DNA from: Lota lota
Taxonomy: Eukaryota; Chordata; Actinopteri; Gadiformes; Lotidae
Assembly (NCBI GenBank): GCA_026745465.1
Contig: JACYXH010000702.1
Location: forward strand, 1,085,001 to 1,149,000
Direction: 5' to 3'
Length of the DNA stretch: 64,000 nt
In this document: positions 1-42,790 of the stretch, in pieces
Layout: every line of letters begins with the position of its first letter
Position numbering within the stretch: position 1 is the first letter of the stretch
The notes under the pieces: model-generated
Databases searched by the model: none
What the model was told of the DNA's origin: nothing
Seen by the model: the letters and a program-made list of their open reading frames with translations, nothing else
Program-made: the position numbers and the translations under genes

Positions 1-590
1 TTACTACCATCTCTCATTAACTAACATTAACTACCATCTCCATAGAGATAACTAACATATTTACTACCATCTCTCATTAACTAACAAATGAACTACCATC
101 TCTAAAGAGATACCTAACATATTTACTACCATCTCTCATTAACTAACATTAACTACCATCTCCATAGAGATAACTAACATATTAACTACCATCTCTCATT
201 AACTAACATTAAATACCATCTCTAAAGAGATAACTAACATATTTACTACCATCTCTCATTAACTAACATTAACTACCATCTCTAAAGAGATACCTAACAT
301 ATTTACTACCATCTCTCATTAACTAACAAATGAACTACCGTCTCCATAGAGATAACTAACATATTTACTACCATCTCTCATTAACTAACAAATGAACTAC
401 CATCTCTCTATGGAGATACCTAACATTAATCACATCTATATTATTAACAAAAATATACACTACCATCTCTATCATTAACAAACATATTAACTAACATATT
501 AACTAAAATATGTACTCTGATCTTTATCCTTAACTAACAGTAACTGTCATCTCTACCATTTCTAAACAGATGCATAACATATTAACTACC
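1..590. repeat. 60-bp tandem satellite-like repeat
   Basis: About seven copies of a 60-bp AT-rich unit built around CTACCATCTC and TAACTAACAT, degenerating after about 430. Alternate halves differ by CATAGAGATA versus AAAGAGATAC. The array runs off the left edge. No coding potential. Confidence 0.85.
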
Positions 591-632
591 ATCTTGTTAC
601 AATCATTGGGACATTAGCCTTTTCTGAATCTG

Positions 633-2199
633 CATTCTTGTCTGTACTTGTGTTCTTGTCTGTACTTGTGTTCTTGTCTGTACTTGTGTTCTTGTGGACT
701 TGTGTTCTTGTCTGTATTTGTGTTCTTGTGGACTTGTGTTCTTGTCTGTACTTGTGTTCTTGTCTGTACTTGTGTTCTTGTGGACTTGTGTTCTTGTGGA
801 CTTGTGTTCTTGTCTGTACTTGTGTTCTTGTCTGTACTTGTGTTCTTGTCTGTACTTGTGTTCTTGTCTGTACTTGTGTTCTTGTGGACTTGTGTTCTTG
901 TCTGTACTTGTGTTCTTGTCTGTACTTGTGTTCTTGTCTGTACTTGTGTTCTTGTGGACTTGTGTTCTTGTCTGTACTTGTGTTCTTGTCTGTACTTGTG
1001 TTCTTGTGGACTTGTGTTCTTGTCTGTACTTGTGTTCTTGTCTGTACTTGTGTTCTTGTGGACTTGTGTTCTTGTGGACTTGTGCTCTTGTCTGTACTTG
1101 TGTTCTTGTGGACTTGTGTTCTTGTCTGTACTTGTGTTCTTGTCTGTACTTGTGTTCTTGTCTGTACTTGTGTTCTTGTCTGTACTTGTGTTCTTGTGGA
1201 CTTGTGTTCTTGTCTGTACTTGTGTTCTTGTCTGTACTTGTGTTCTTGTCTGTACTTGTGTTCTTGTCTGTACTTGTGTTCTTGTGGACTTGTGTTCTTG
1301 TCTGTACTTGTGTTCTTGTCTGTACTTGTGTTCTTGTCTGTACTTGTGTTCTTGTGGACTTGTGTTCTTGTCTGTACTTGTGTTCTTGTCTGTACTTGTG
1401 TTCTTGTGGACTTGTGTTCTTGTCTGTACTTGTGTTCTTGTCTGTACTTGTGTTCTTGTGGACTTGTGTTCTTGTCTGTACTTGTGTTCTTGTCTGTACT
1501 TGTGTTCTTGTGGACTTGTGTTCTTGTGGACTTGTGTTCTTGTCTGTACTTGTGTTCTTGTCTGTACTTGTGTTCTTGTCTGTACTTGTGTTCTTGTCTG
1601 TACTTGTGTTCTTGTGGACTTGTGTTCTTGTCTGTACTTGTGTTCTTGTCTGTACTTGTGTTCTTGTCTGTACTTGTGTTCTTGTGGACTTGTGTTCTTG
1701 TCTGTACTTGTGTTCTTGTCTGTACTTGTGTTCTTGTGGACTTGTGTTCTTGTCTGTACTTGTGTTCTTGTCTGTACTTGTGTTCTTGTCTGTACTTGTG
1801 TTCTTGTCTGTACTTGTGTTCTTGTGGACTTGTGTTCTTGTGGACTTGTGCTCTTGTCTGTACTTGTGTTCTTGTGGACTTGTGTTCTTGTCTGTACTTG
1901 TGTTCTTGTCTGTACTTGTGTTCTTGTCTGTACTTGTGTTCTTGTCTGTACTTGTGTTCTTGTGGACTTGTGTTCTTGTCTGTACTTGTGTTCTTGTCTG
2001 TACTTGTGTTCTTGTGGACTTGTGTTCTTGTCTGTACTTGTGTTCTTATCTGTACTTGTGTTCTTGTGGACTTGTGTTCTTGTCTGTACTTGTGTTCTTG
2101 TCTGTACTTGTGTTCTTGTGGACTTGTGTTCTTGTCTGTACTTGTGTTCTTGTCTGTACTTGTGTTCTTGTCTGGACTTGTGTTCTTGTGGACTTGTGA
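633..2199. repeat. Minisatellite with mixed 18-bp and 16-bp units
   Basis: Nearly 1.57 kb made of only two units: TTGTGTTCTTGTCTGTAC (18 bp) and TTGTGTTCTTGTGGAC (16 bp). One to four long units alternate with one or two short ones. Neither unit contains a stop codon in several frames, so long spurious ORFs appear on both strands. I treat none as a gene. Confidence 0.95.
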
Positions 2200-3235
2200 A
2201 ACGTCACCAGTCGCAGCCCAAGTCCCGCTCCATAAAGAAATCGGCATCTAGCCAAGTACAGTCCCTATACTAAGTCCTATACTAACCCTAGCCCCCTAGT
2301 ACAGTCCCTATGCCCCGACATGTTCTTGCTCCGGCCATTTTATCAAGGATCCATCGGGAGATGACTTGTATGGACTTGAGACAGCCAAGTATCCCAGAAT
2401 GCATTTTGCAATGTCCAGCAGCAATGGCGAAGGAGAAAACTCACAAATGTTGTAAAAAATGTTGTAATTCATTTTTATGCAATTTCTGTTCTAATGTCTA
2501 ATGGTGAAATTTGTCATTCATTCACCAACGTTCACAACAACAACCTTCCTCAACCTTTTACTGGCTTTTTATATGTAGGCTACAGATCTTCGAGCACTCA
2601 AATTATAAGCTTATATATGTTAATATTGTATAAAGGAAAATGAAAAAAGGCAGGGTTGTGCTTTATATCATATTTCATTTTATTGGGAGAAGATAACGAG
2701 TATTGCCAGACGAGCTGAGATGATGACGTCACCGAGTACGCTGCTGTTCCAGTTTCAGAATGACGGGGCTGGGTTGGTTGGAGGTTAGAGTTAGGGGAGA
2801 TGGGTTAGGGTTAGGGTTGGTAAGTAACCCTAAAGTTTTAGGGTTAGGGTTAAACTAACCAGTGTTATTCCATAACATCGATGGAATATTCGGCCACCTG
2901 TAATCAGGGAGGCGGACTCTGCCGAGATATTCCAAGCTGAAAACCTTCCTCTTTACTCTTTGGTTTGGCACCTAGGGGTAACCACAGCAACAGCAGCTGA
3001 GGGCACCCCTAGGTGCTCTCAGCTGGGTTAGCCACTAGGTGAGTGGTTGTCTACATGTTTTCTGTGCACCCTGCCCCGTCTGATTCTTAATCGGTCTGTT
3101 TTAGCGTGTTACGGTGACTGGATGCCTGGACTCCCCTGACGGTCAACCAGCCAGCACCCCGAACCATAGACAACATTTATCTTTCTTAACTAAATGATTT
3201 AAAATGTTTGCTTTGTATGTAAATTATGACACCCA
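2200..3235. other. Unclassified unique DNA with two competing hairpins
   Basis: No gene is recognisable. It contains a short TTAGGG-like run (about 2800-2855) and two overlapping inverted repeats near 2968-3025, described in the findings. A 63-codon ORF at 2310-2501 has no recognisable domain. Confidence 0.5.
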
Positions 3236-3415
3236 TTGCACTCCTAACCATCCCTGGAAGGAGGAATCTGCGTTCCTTCTCAGGATTTCTTCCTTGCTAA
3301 TTAAGGACGTTTTTCTTGCCCTCTGGGGGGCTAGGGCTAGGGAGTGTCATAAATATATGGCCTGTTAGGCCTTTGAGACTGGAACTGTGATTAAGGGCTA
3401 TACTAATAAAATGTC
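3236..3415 (+). mobile_element. 3' end of a widespread teleost interspersed repeat
   Basis: The text includes CATCCCTGGAAGGAGG, TTCTCAGGATTTCTTCC, then CCTTTGAGACTGGAACTGTG and GGGCTATACTAATAAAATG. This resembles the 3' tail of a very common fish retroelement-like repeat, as I remember it. No 5' part is seen. Confidence 0.55.
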
Positions 3416-3499
3416 ATGGAATTGAAATTACATTTGGTGGAAGTATGAGTCAACAGTGGTAGCTGGGGTAACTGTGGTAGTAGTATGAGTCAACAGTAG

Positions 3500-3655
3500 T
3501 AGCTGGGGTAACTGTGGTAGTAGAGGGAGTTGGGGCGCCCTCTATAGACCATTACCTTCTCACACAGCTGACAGGGCTGTCAATCACCTGAAGCAGCTCT
3601 CAGTGAGTGTTAGGAAGCAGAGAGGAGTTAGTCTCCAGTCTGACAAGGTCATCAG
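3500..3655 (+). promoter_or_regulatory. Candidate muscle-type promoter and first non-coding exon
   Basis: Three E-boxes cluster here: CAGCTG at 3565-3570, CACCTG at 3585-3590 and CAGGTG at 3653-3658. The last overlaps a good 5' splice site (ATCAG|GTGAGG, cut after 3655). E-box clusters fit myogenic control of a skeletal-muscle sodium channel. That this is the real scn4a promoter is inference from position and motif. Confidence 0.35.
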
Positions 3656-3927
3656 GTGAGGCTTTTCTTTCTACAGTGTAACTGTGAGCATGGTGCTTAT
3701 GTTTAGCTCCAAGCTTCCATGGTAAACCATGTGAGCTGAATGAGCATGACGTACTAGCCTGCTAGCATAGTACTGGGTTCATTAGTTTTAATGTAGCAGT
3801 ACTGTGATCAACATGCTCAGTTTGTAAGCTAAGCATGTTGATGTCAAAGTGCTGCTACTTCTACTTTACAAAGATAAGTAGTGGAAAAGGTGGTTCTGGT
3901 TGGGTGTCAGAGAGAGGCAATTGGGAG

Positions 3928-3930
<3 letters not shown>

Positions 3931-3973
<43 letters not shown>
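3931..3973. repeat. (TG)n microsatellite
   Basis: About 21 uninterrupted TG dinucleotides. Confidence 0.95.
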
Positions 3974-3974
<1 letters not shown>

Positions 3975-4023
3975 ACTGTTTTCAGCCAAGAGTGATCACA
4001 GTACCTGATCTCTCGTATTTCAG

Positions 4024-4172
4024 CCACGAGGAGCAGCAAAGCTCACAGCTGTAGAAGACACACACACGCGAACGCAAGCAAGTAGGCAGGCACACACACA
4101 CACTAAGGCTCACTTTGACTGGAATACAGCAGAGACACAGCAGTGGACCCTGTGCCTGAATACACTCAGAAG
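4024..4172 (+). other. Candidate 5' untranslated exon of scn4a
   Basis: A 149-bp segment is bounded by TATTTCAG| and CAGAAG|GTACGC. It is not repetitive apart from short CA runs, and it lies in the non-coding region upstream of the first coding exon. It is a candidate untranslated exon only; RNA data are needed to confirm it. Confidence 0.35.
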
Positions 4173-4189
4173 GTACGCCTCAACCCTCT

Positions 4190-5155
4190 ACCGCACCCCC
4201 TATCTAACCCTACCCTCTATCACTACATATCTAACCCTACCCTCTATCACACTACTACCTAACCTTTACCGCACCCCCTATCTAACCCTTCCCTGATCAC
4301 TACTACCTAACCCTACCCTCTATCAGTACATATCTAACCCTACCCTCTATCACACTACTACCTAACCCTACCCTTTATCACTACATATCTAACCCTACCC
4401 TCTGTCACACTACTACCTAACCTTTACCGCACCCCATATCTAACCCTACCCTCTATCACTACATATCTAACCCTACCCTCTATCACTACATATCTAACCC
4501 TACCCTCCATCACTACATATCTAACCCTACCCTCTATCACTACATATCTAACCCTACCCTGATCACTACATATCTAACCCTAACCCTGATCACTACATAT
4601 CTAACCCTATCCTCTATCACACTACTACCTAACCCTACCCTCTATCACTACATATCTAACCCTACCCTCTATCACTACATATCTAACCCTACCCTCTATC
4701 ACTACATATCTAACCCTACCCTCTATCACTACATATCTAACCCTACCCTGACCACTACATATCTAACCCTAACCCTGATCACTACATATCTAACCCTAAC
4801 CCTGATCACTACATATCTAACCCTACCCTCTATCACTACATATCTAACCCTATCCTCTATCACACTACTACCTAACCCTACCCTCTATCACCACATATCT
4901 AACCCTACCCTCTATCACTACATATCTAACCCTACCCTCTATCACTACATATCTAACCCTAACCTCTATCACTACATATCTAACCCTACCCTCTATCACT
5001 ACATATCTAACCCTAACCCTGATCACTACATATCTAACCCTAACCCTGATCACTACATATCTAACCCTAACCCTGATCACTACATATCTAACCCTAACCT
5101 CTATCACTACATAGCTAACCCTACCTAACCCTAATCATCATCACACTACCTATCT
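4190..5155. repeat. Telomere-like minisatellite, about 27 bp
   Basis: Roughly 35 copies of a unit of the type CTACCCTCTATCACTACATA plus TCTAACC, so CTAACCCTA recurs once per unit. Variants replace CCTCTATCAC with CCTGATCAC or ACTACTACC. Confidence 0.9.
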
Positions 5156-5159
5156 TACC

Positions 5160-5660
5160 CTAGACCAGCAACATGTTGATATAGAGACCAGCAACATGTT
5201 GATATAGAGACGAGCAGCATGTTGATATAGAGACCAGCAGCATGTTGATATAGAGACCAGCAGCATGTTGATATAGAGACCAGCAACATGTTGATATAGA
5301 GATCAGCAACATGTTGATATAGAGACCAGCAACATGTTGATATAGAGACCAGCAACATGTTGATACAGAGACCAGCAGCATGTTGATATAGAGACCAGCA
5401 ACATGTTGATATAGAGACCAGCAGCATGTTGATATAGAGACCCGCAGCATGTTGATACAGAGACCAGCAACATGTTGATATAGAGACCAGCAACATGTTG
5501 ATATAGAGACCAGCAACATGTTGATACAGAGACCAGCAGCATGTTGATACAGAGACCAGCAACATGTTGATATAGAGACCAGCAGCATGTTGATATAGAG
5601 ACCAGCAGCATGTTGATATAGAGACCAGCAGCATGTTGACCAGCATGATGTTTGCAACAT
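5160..5660. repeat. 23-bp minisatellite
   Basis: About 21 copies of a unit read as ACCAGCAACATGTTGATATA plus GAG, with A/G and T/C variants (CAGCAGCATG, GATACAGAG). The antisense ORFs over it are by-products of the repeat. Confidence 0.95.
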
Positions 5661-5707
5661 GTTGATATATAGCAAAATTCAGCAACATTGTTGTATCTAT
5701 CTAGGGG

Positions 5708-6100
5708 TTAGGGTGGGTGTGGGTGTGTGTGTGTCTATGGTGTGTGTGTGTATCCATGGTGTGTGTGTATCCATGGTGTGTGTGTGTGTGTGTCTATGGT
5801 GTGTGTGTATCCATGGTGTGTGTGTATCCATGGTGTGTGTGTGTATCCATGGTTTGTGTGTATCCATGGTGTGTGTGTGTCTATGGTGTGTGTGTGTATC
5901 CATGGTGTGTGTGTATCCATGGTGTGTGTGTGTTTGTCATAGGTGGCGCCTCTTATCAACAGTATAAGAGGCTGAATGATGCAAACGCACACACCATGAA
6001 CACACACACACACACACCATAGACACACACACACCATGGACACAAACACACACACACACCATGGACACACACACCATGAAAACACACACCATGGACACTC
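5708..6100. repeat. Inverted pair of TGTG/CCATGG minisatellites
   Basis: Left arm 5708-5935 repeats TGTGTGTATCCATGG and TGTGTCTATGG. Right arm 5986-6097 carries the reverse complement (ACCATGGACACACAC, ACCATAGACACAC). The spacer holds CCTCTTAT (5949-5956) and ATAAGAGG (5964-5971), a perfect 8-bp stem with a 7-base loop. Confidence 0.85.
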
Positions 6101-6289
6101 AGGGTCTGTCTTTCTATCCCTAACCCTCTCTGTTTATTTTCCTGTATCACTCTTTCCCCTCTCCCTCTCAATCTCTCTTGCTCTCCCTTCGTCTCTCTCT
6201 CCATCTTTCTCTCCCTCTCTCCCTCTCAATCTCTCTCCGTCTCTCTCTCACTCTCTCTGTGTATGTGGCTCTCTCTCTCTGTTGATCTC

Positions 6290-6401
<112 letters not shown>

Positions 6402-6618
6402 TAATCTCGTGGTATTGAGGTGTGAGTGGAACACAGTAGAGGGAGGCGGTGCGTTGGGGTGGAACAGATTAGACACAGTAAGACATTTATGAACACATAT
6501 TACTAACCTTAGCTTTAACTAACCTTAACTAATCAATAACATATACTTATGAACATATACAACTAACCACGACTTACATTATTACCCATGTAACTAACCT
6601 TAGCCTTATTAACACATT

Positions 6619-7143
6619 TAAAGGTGCAGTGTGTACGATTTGGCATCTAGCGGTGAGGTTGCAGATTGCAGCCAACTAAATCCCCCCCCCCCCTCCCACG
6701 ACGTAGGAGAAGCTACGGTGGCCTGTAAGGAGCCCGTAGGTACTTCCAAATGACGTCATCGTCTACGACATCACCGAGCAGCCGAGCACCAAGCGATGAG
6801 GATCTTTCATAGATTTATAAATTGTATTTAGTTATTTATTCTGTAAAACTACAGGTCAGAGTTTACATAAACTAGTAATTATGATACATACATTTAAATG
6901 TATCCTCTCTAGAGCCTTTTGTCCGTTCTGGGCTACTGTAGAAACATGGCGGTGCAACATGGCGGCCTCCGTGGAAGAGGACCCCCTCCTACGTAGATAT
7001 AAAGCCTCATTCTAAGGTAACAAAAGACGATTCATATTTTCATGGGATTATACACCAGTTAAAATAGACTTATGAATATTATATTACATTTATGCCATGT
7101 CCATTTCACCAGATGCCACTAAATTATACACACTGCACCTTTA
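6619..7143. mobile_element. Non-autonomous DNA transposon (MITE) with inverted ends
   Basis: The left end AAAGGTGCAGTGTGTA (6620-6635) is the exact reverse complement of the right end TACACACTGCACCTTT. The 0.52-kb interior has no ORF. It contains GGCATCTAGCGGTGAGGTTG, ACGTAGGAGAAGCTACGG and AACATGGCGG, which I recall from a family dispersed in many teleost genomes. A target duplication is not clear because the flanks are TTTA/AAA rich. A second, split copy lies at 36045-38200. Confidence 0.8.
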
Positions 7144-7669
7144 AAGGAATAATAACATAATGTTCTAAAATCTTCACTCTTCAACATTTCAAAATATTAT
7201 ATTAAATTTTGCCACCAGTATTGAAGATTGGGGCAAAAATGTGTAAACTCTCATTCTCAGGCTTCTAGATACGATTACTATGGAACTCAAGTCCCCAAAT
7301 GCACCATATGATGGCTCCCCATCCACAGGGTTGGAGCTGGGTGGCTGAAACCCGGGTTCAGTGTGTTATTAGGGTATTAGGTGGATTGTGGTTATGTTTA
7401 TTCATTAACACAAAACTCAATGAATCACAATATCACACTTGCCCCTGCTAGCATGCTTACCCCGACATCCCTTTGACTGCCAATAGAGATCATATCTTTA
7501 CATCTTGTGATTAATGCTGATATTCTTTATTGTAATGCAATCCATTCTATTTTCAAAACAAGGTAATCTGAATCTACAGAGGTTAATTTCGATTAACCTC
7601 TTTGAAATTCCAATATGGCATTTATTACCATAAATAACTGGTGTCTAACCCCTATAGACACCCTATACG

Positions 7670-8508
7670 CCTAACTAGGGTTAGGGTAGAGTAACCAGGG
7701 TTAGGGTAGAGTAGCCAGGGTTACTGTTAAAGTAGGGTTAGGGTAGAGTAGCCAGGGTTACTGTTAAAGTAGGGTTAGGGTAGAGTAGCCAGGGTTAGGG
7801 TAGAGTAGCCAGGGTTAGGGTAGAGTAGGGTTAGGGTAGAGTAGCCAGGGTTAGGGTAGAGTAGCCAGGGTTAGGGTAGAGTAGGGTTAGGGTAGAGTAG
7901 CCAGGGTTAGGGTAGAGTAGCCAGGGTTAGGGTAGAGTAGCCAGGGTTAGGGTAGAGTAGGGTTAGGGTAGAGTAGCCAGGGTTAGGGTAGAGTAGGGTT
8001 AGGGTAGAGTAGCCAGGGTTAGGGTAGAGTAGCCAGGGTTAGGGTAGAGTAGCCAGGGTTAGGGTAGAGTAGGGTTAGGGTAGAGTAGCCAGGGTTAGGG
8101 TAGAGTAGCCAGGGTTAGGGTAGAGTAGCCAGGGTTAGGGTAGAGTAGGGTTAGGGTAGAGTAGCCAGGGTTAGGGTAGAGTAGGGTTAGGGTAGAGTAG
8201 CCAGGGTTAGGGTAGAGTAGCCAGGGTTAGGGTAGAGTAGCCAGGGTTAGGGTAGAGTAGGGTTAGGGTAGAGTAGCCAGGGTTAGGGTAGAGTAGGGTT
8301 AGGGTAGAGTAGCCAGGGTTAGGGTAGAGTAGCCAGGGTTAGGGTAGAGTAGCCAGGGTTAGGGTAGAGTAGCCAGGGTTAGGATAGAGTAGGGTTAGGG
8401 TAGAGTAGCCAGGGTTAGGGTAGAGTAGGGTTAGGGTTAGGGTAGAGTAGCCAGGGTTAGGGTAGAGTAGCCAGGGTTAGGGTAGAGTAGGGTTAGGGTA
8501 GAGTAGCC
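7670..8508. repeat. Telomere-like minisatellite GGGTTAGGGTAGAGTAGCCA
   Basis: About 0.84 kb of 20-bp units (GGGTTAGGGTAGAGTAGCCA) mixed with shortened 15-bp units (GGGTTAGGGTAGAGTA). G-rich strand is plus throughout. Confidence 0.95.
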
Positions 8509-8632
8509 ATTGGAGTGCAAACACCTCCATTAACAAAGCTCTAGACTATTAAGAGCTTTCCCTAGGGTCAACCCTCCATTGACCAGCCACCATTGGTTGT
8601 TTGACTTATTTAGTTATTTACTGTTTAGACAC

Positions 8633-8634
<2 letters not shown>

Positions 8635-8727
<93 letters not shown>
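8635..8727. repeat. (TG)n microsatellite
   Basis: 93 bp of perfect TG; a short poly-G tract (8796-8813) follows. Confidence 0.95.
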
Positions 8728-8731
<4 letters not shown>

Positions 8732-8829
8732 GTATTTAGCGTGAGACTGAAGCCTAATATTTGTGGGAACCAACATTCAGCTGAAAGACGATATGGGGGG
8801 AGGGGGGGGGGGGTAGTGACATTTAAATA

Positions 8830-9880
8830 GTATCATGGGAGACGGTGAAGGGGATATTTTATTAATATTTATTATATTGTATTCATATATAAGATAATTA
8901 ATTACTTCAATGTTTATACTGGTAAAATATGGTGAAGAATACTGAGATATTTAATATATCATATTTATTTATACTATAACTTGTATAATATACACCATAT
9001 CATATTACTTTATAAAACCCCAACGCTAACAATGATGCTCTGTATGTATATGTTGACAATGATTTGTTTGGTTTTTCCGATCAAAGATATGTTATAGTAG
9101 ATGTTATATAGTTAATATCAGATTTATGATATAGCTGACATAAAATAGTTGATTAAGATATATGATATAGCTCATATAAGATATGATATAGTTGATATAA
9201 TATAGAAGATAACGTTTACATAAGATAGATATAGCTTATATATCTAACATAGAGAGCTGATATAAAATAGATTATACAGTTTATATCAAAGATAGGTGAT
9301 ATAGTTGAGATCAAATAGATAAAGTTGATATAAGAGATGATATAGTTCACACAAGATGTATGCTATAGCTGATTTAGTTAAAATAAGATATTTGATATAA
9401 AATAGATAATATAGCTGATATAAAATAGTTGATATAGTTTACATAAGGTAGCTGAAATATTATAGAGATATAGTTGATTTAGATGATACAAGGTAGATGA
9501 TAAAGCAGAAATAGGATAGATGAGATCGATGAAATGAGATAGAGATATACGGTTTTTAGGTGATGTAAAATAGATGTAATGTTGATATAAGATAGGGGGG
9601 ATAGATGATATGCAATAGAGATATAACGATATAATCTAGGGGTTATAGTGATATAAGATCAATTAGATAGATGATGTAAGTGATGAGATAATTGATATGA
9701 GTTATTGGGGACATAGCTCATATAAGATAGAGGGGATATAAGGAGGTTGACGCAGGTGAGATTAGATAGTGATATAGTGTATATAGGTGATATAGTCTAG
9801 ATTGATGATACAAGAGGTGTGAGATAGGTGATTAAGATGAGATTTATGATATAAGAGGTGAGAACTGTACATATATGCAA
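8830..9880. repeat. AT-rich degenerate GATATA repeat
   Basis: About 1 kb of loosely periodic sequence built on GATATAGTTGATATAAGATA variants, too diverged for a clean unit. No gene is visible. Confidence 0.7.
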
Positions 9881-9899
9881 GTTGTGATTCATATTTTTG

Positions 9900-10450
9900 T
9901 GATATCGCTAGTCAGAGAATGTCATGTGACTTGGAGAGAGTCTGGAGTTTAGAGAAGGGATAGGCTGTGTTTGATTTTGATCATTTGTTCCCTAATTCCC
10001 TATATCGTAATCACTGTATAGTAAACTATTTAGGAAACAAGTGTACTATCTCTCTTGGATTTGACGGCTATATAAACCGCTGTGCATGATGGGATGTAGG
10101 GTGGAAGTACTTGTTTCATTGGGCATTGTAAGAATGTAACCAATTCAATTCTTCAAATTGGGTTAGACCCTAACCCTGTAAGAATGTGTACACCAATTCA
10201 ATTCTTCAAATTGGTGAAACCCTAAACTAAACTAAACTAAACTAAACTAAACTAAACCCCTGCACAATGCAGGGAACATGAATAGTGTACTATATAGGAA
10301 AACATATCGGGATACTGAATAGTGCACTATATAGGGAACCAGAACAGTGGATTATATAGGGAACCAGAACAGTGGATTATATAGGGTGCCACAATAGTGT
10401 ACTATATAGGGTGCCACAAAAGTGTCCTATATAGGAAACCAGTATAGTGT
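9900..10450. repeat. Dispersed-repeat remnants
   Basis: Two copies of TTCAATTCTTCAAATTGG (about 10142 and 10197), a short (ACTAA)n run (10206-10256) and six degenerate copies of AGTGTACTATATAGGG. The last motif resembles one common in salmonid and other fish repeats. No gene is seen. Confidence 0.55.
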
Positions 10451-11635
10451 ACAAGAGGTAGGAGATAGGATGTAGGGAAAGGGGTTAGAGTATAGGATCT
10501 GAGAGGTAGGATGTGGTGGATAGGAGTTAGGATGTGGTGGATAGGAGTCAGGATATAGGATTGAGTGGATTGGAGTTAGGATGTAGTGGATAGGAGTTAG
10601 GATATAGGATTGAGTGGATAGGAGTTAGGATGTGGTGGATAGGAGTCAGGATATATGATTGAGTGGCGTTATTATGACGGTGAGGAGGAGTCAGGATATA
10701 GTATTGAGTGGATAGGAGTTAGGATGTAGTGGATAGGAGTCAGGATATAGGATTGAGTGGATAGGAGTTAGGATGTGGTGGATAGGAGTCACGATATAGG
10801 ATTGAGTGGATAGGAGTCAGGATGTGGTGGATAGGAGTCAGGATATAGGATTGAGTGGATAGGAGTTAGGATGTGGTGGATAGGAGTCAGGATATAGAAT
10901 TGAGTGGATAGGAGTCAGGATATAGGATTGAGTGGATAAGAGTCAGGATGTGGTGGATAGGAGTCAGGATATAGGTTTTGAGTGGATAGGAGTTAGGATG
11001 TGGTGGATAGGAGTCAGGATATAGGATTGAGTGGATAGGAGTTAGGATGTGGTGGATAGGAGTCAGGATATAGGATTGAGTGGATAGGAGTCAGGATGTG
11101 GTGGATAGGAGTCAGGATATAGGTTTGAGTGGATAGGAGTTAGGATGTGGTGGATAGGAGTCAGGATATAGGATTGAGTGGATAGGAGTCAGGATGTGGT
11201 GGATAGGAGTCAGGATATAGGATTGAGTGGATAGGAGTCAGGATGTGGTGGATAGGAGTCAGGATGTAGGATTGAGTGGATAGGAGTTAGGATGTGGTGG
11301 ATAGGAGTTAGGATATAGGATTGAGTGGAGTTATTATGACGGTGAGGAGGAGTCAGGATATAGGATTTGAGTGGATAGGAGTCAGGATGTGGTGGATAGG
11401 AGTAAGGATATAGGATTGAGTGGATAGGAGTTAGGATGTAGTGGATAGGAGTTAGGATATAGGACTGAGTGGATAGGAGTTAGGATGTAGGATTGAGTGG
11501 ATAGGAGTTAGGATAGGAGTTAGGATGTGGTGGATAGGAGTCAGGATATAGGATTGAGTGGATAGGAGTTAGGATGTAGTGGATAGGAGTTAGGATATAG
11601 GTTTGAGTGGAGTTATTATGACGGTGAGGAGGAGT
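10450..11635. repeat. Compound 49-bp minisatellite
   Basis: About 22 copies of GGATAGGAGTTAGGATGTGGT plus a GGATAGGAGTCAGGATATAG-type half. Three copies of an interrupting segment, TTATTATGACGGTGAGGAGG, sit at about 10668, 11329 and 11612. Confidence 0.9.
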
Positions 11636-12214
11636 GTGTGAGTGTTGAAATGAGCTCAGTCAAAGTGTGTGTAAATTTACACCAAGCACCAAAGTGACAC
11701 AACAGCTGCTGCTTCCATGGCAACGCAAGGGTGGGGTTAGGGTATAACCCTACCCTCACTATACTTTATTTATATAATGCATTATGTGTTATATAACTAT
11801 ACCATATCGCAAAGGGATGTATCCACTTCCCACCTCCCGAATATCTTGTCAGGAAAACGTCAAAGTATATTAATATACATCTCAGCTAATAAACTCAGTC
11901 TTGAATTTCTAGTAGTTTGTAATTCTCAAAGTCCGATCGCGCCACAGCTTCCTCAACCTCGACTGTAATGTGAGTGTATATAATTGGTCCCTGCTTGGCT
12001 ACGTAGCCAGGATGCAATATAAACCCCACCTATTCAATTGGCTTGAAGGAATGGAAGGAAATCGATAGACTGAATTATGTGAGAAAGCTATGGATTTGAT
12101 GGAACATCATTTTGTGATGCTTAACGCACATCTTGATAACCCTTCATAACATGATTTCTGTTGTCCTTCACCTTAATTGTATCTATACATAGATAAACAT
12201 CCGTTCCTTTGCAG

Positions 12215-42392
<30,178 letters not shown>

Positions 42393-42400
<8 letters not shown>

Positions 42401-42790
42401 ACACTGCAGCTTTAACCCTGTACACACATAGTCTGAACACTGCAGCTTTAACCCTGTACACACATAGTCTGAACACTGCAGCTTTAACACTGTACACACA
42501 TAGTCTGAACACTGCAGCTTTAACCCTGTACACACATAGTCTGAACACTGCAGCTTTAACACTGTACACACATAGTCTGAACACTGCAGCTTTAACCCTG
42601 TACACACATAGTCTGAACACTGCAGCTTTAACACTGTACACACATAGTCTGAACACTGCAGCTTTAACCCTGTACACACATAGTCTGAACACTGCAGCTT
42701 TAACACTGTACACACATAGTCTGAACACTGCAGCTTTAACCCTGTACACACATAGTCTGAACACTGCAGCTTTAACACTGTACACACATA
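42393..42790. repeat. 36-bp minisatellite starting at the stop codon
   Basis: Eleven copies of TAGTCTGAACACTGCAGC plus TTTAACCCTGTACACACA. From copy two on, ACCCTG and ACACTG variants alternate strictly, so the true period is 72 bp. Confidence 0.96.

Noticed and set aside
586..2273. Open reading frames of about 500 residues on both strands
   Set aside because: They are an effect of a two-unit minisatellite without stops. Frames open on both strands and in three overlapping phases cannot all be genes, and there is no splice or domain support.
10262..10450. Full salmonid-type repeat
   Set aside because: Only the CACTATATAGGG-like motif matches; too little for a family or species call.
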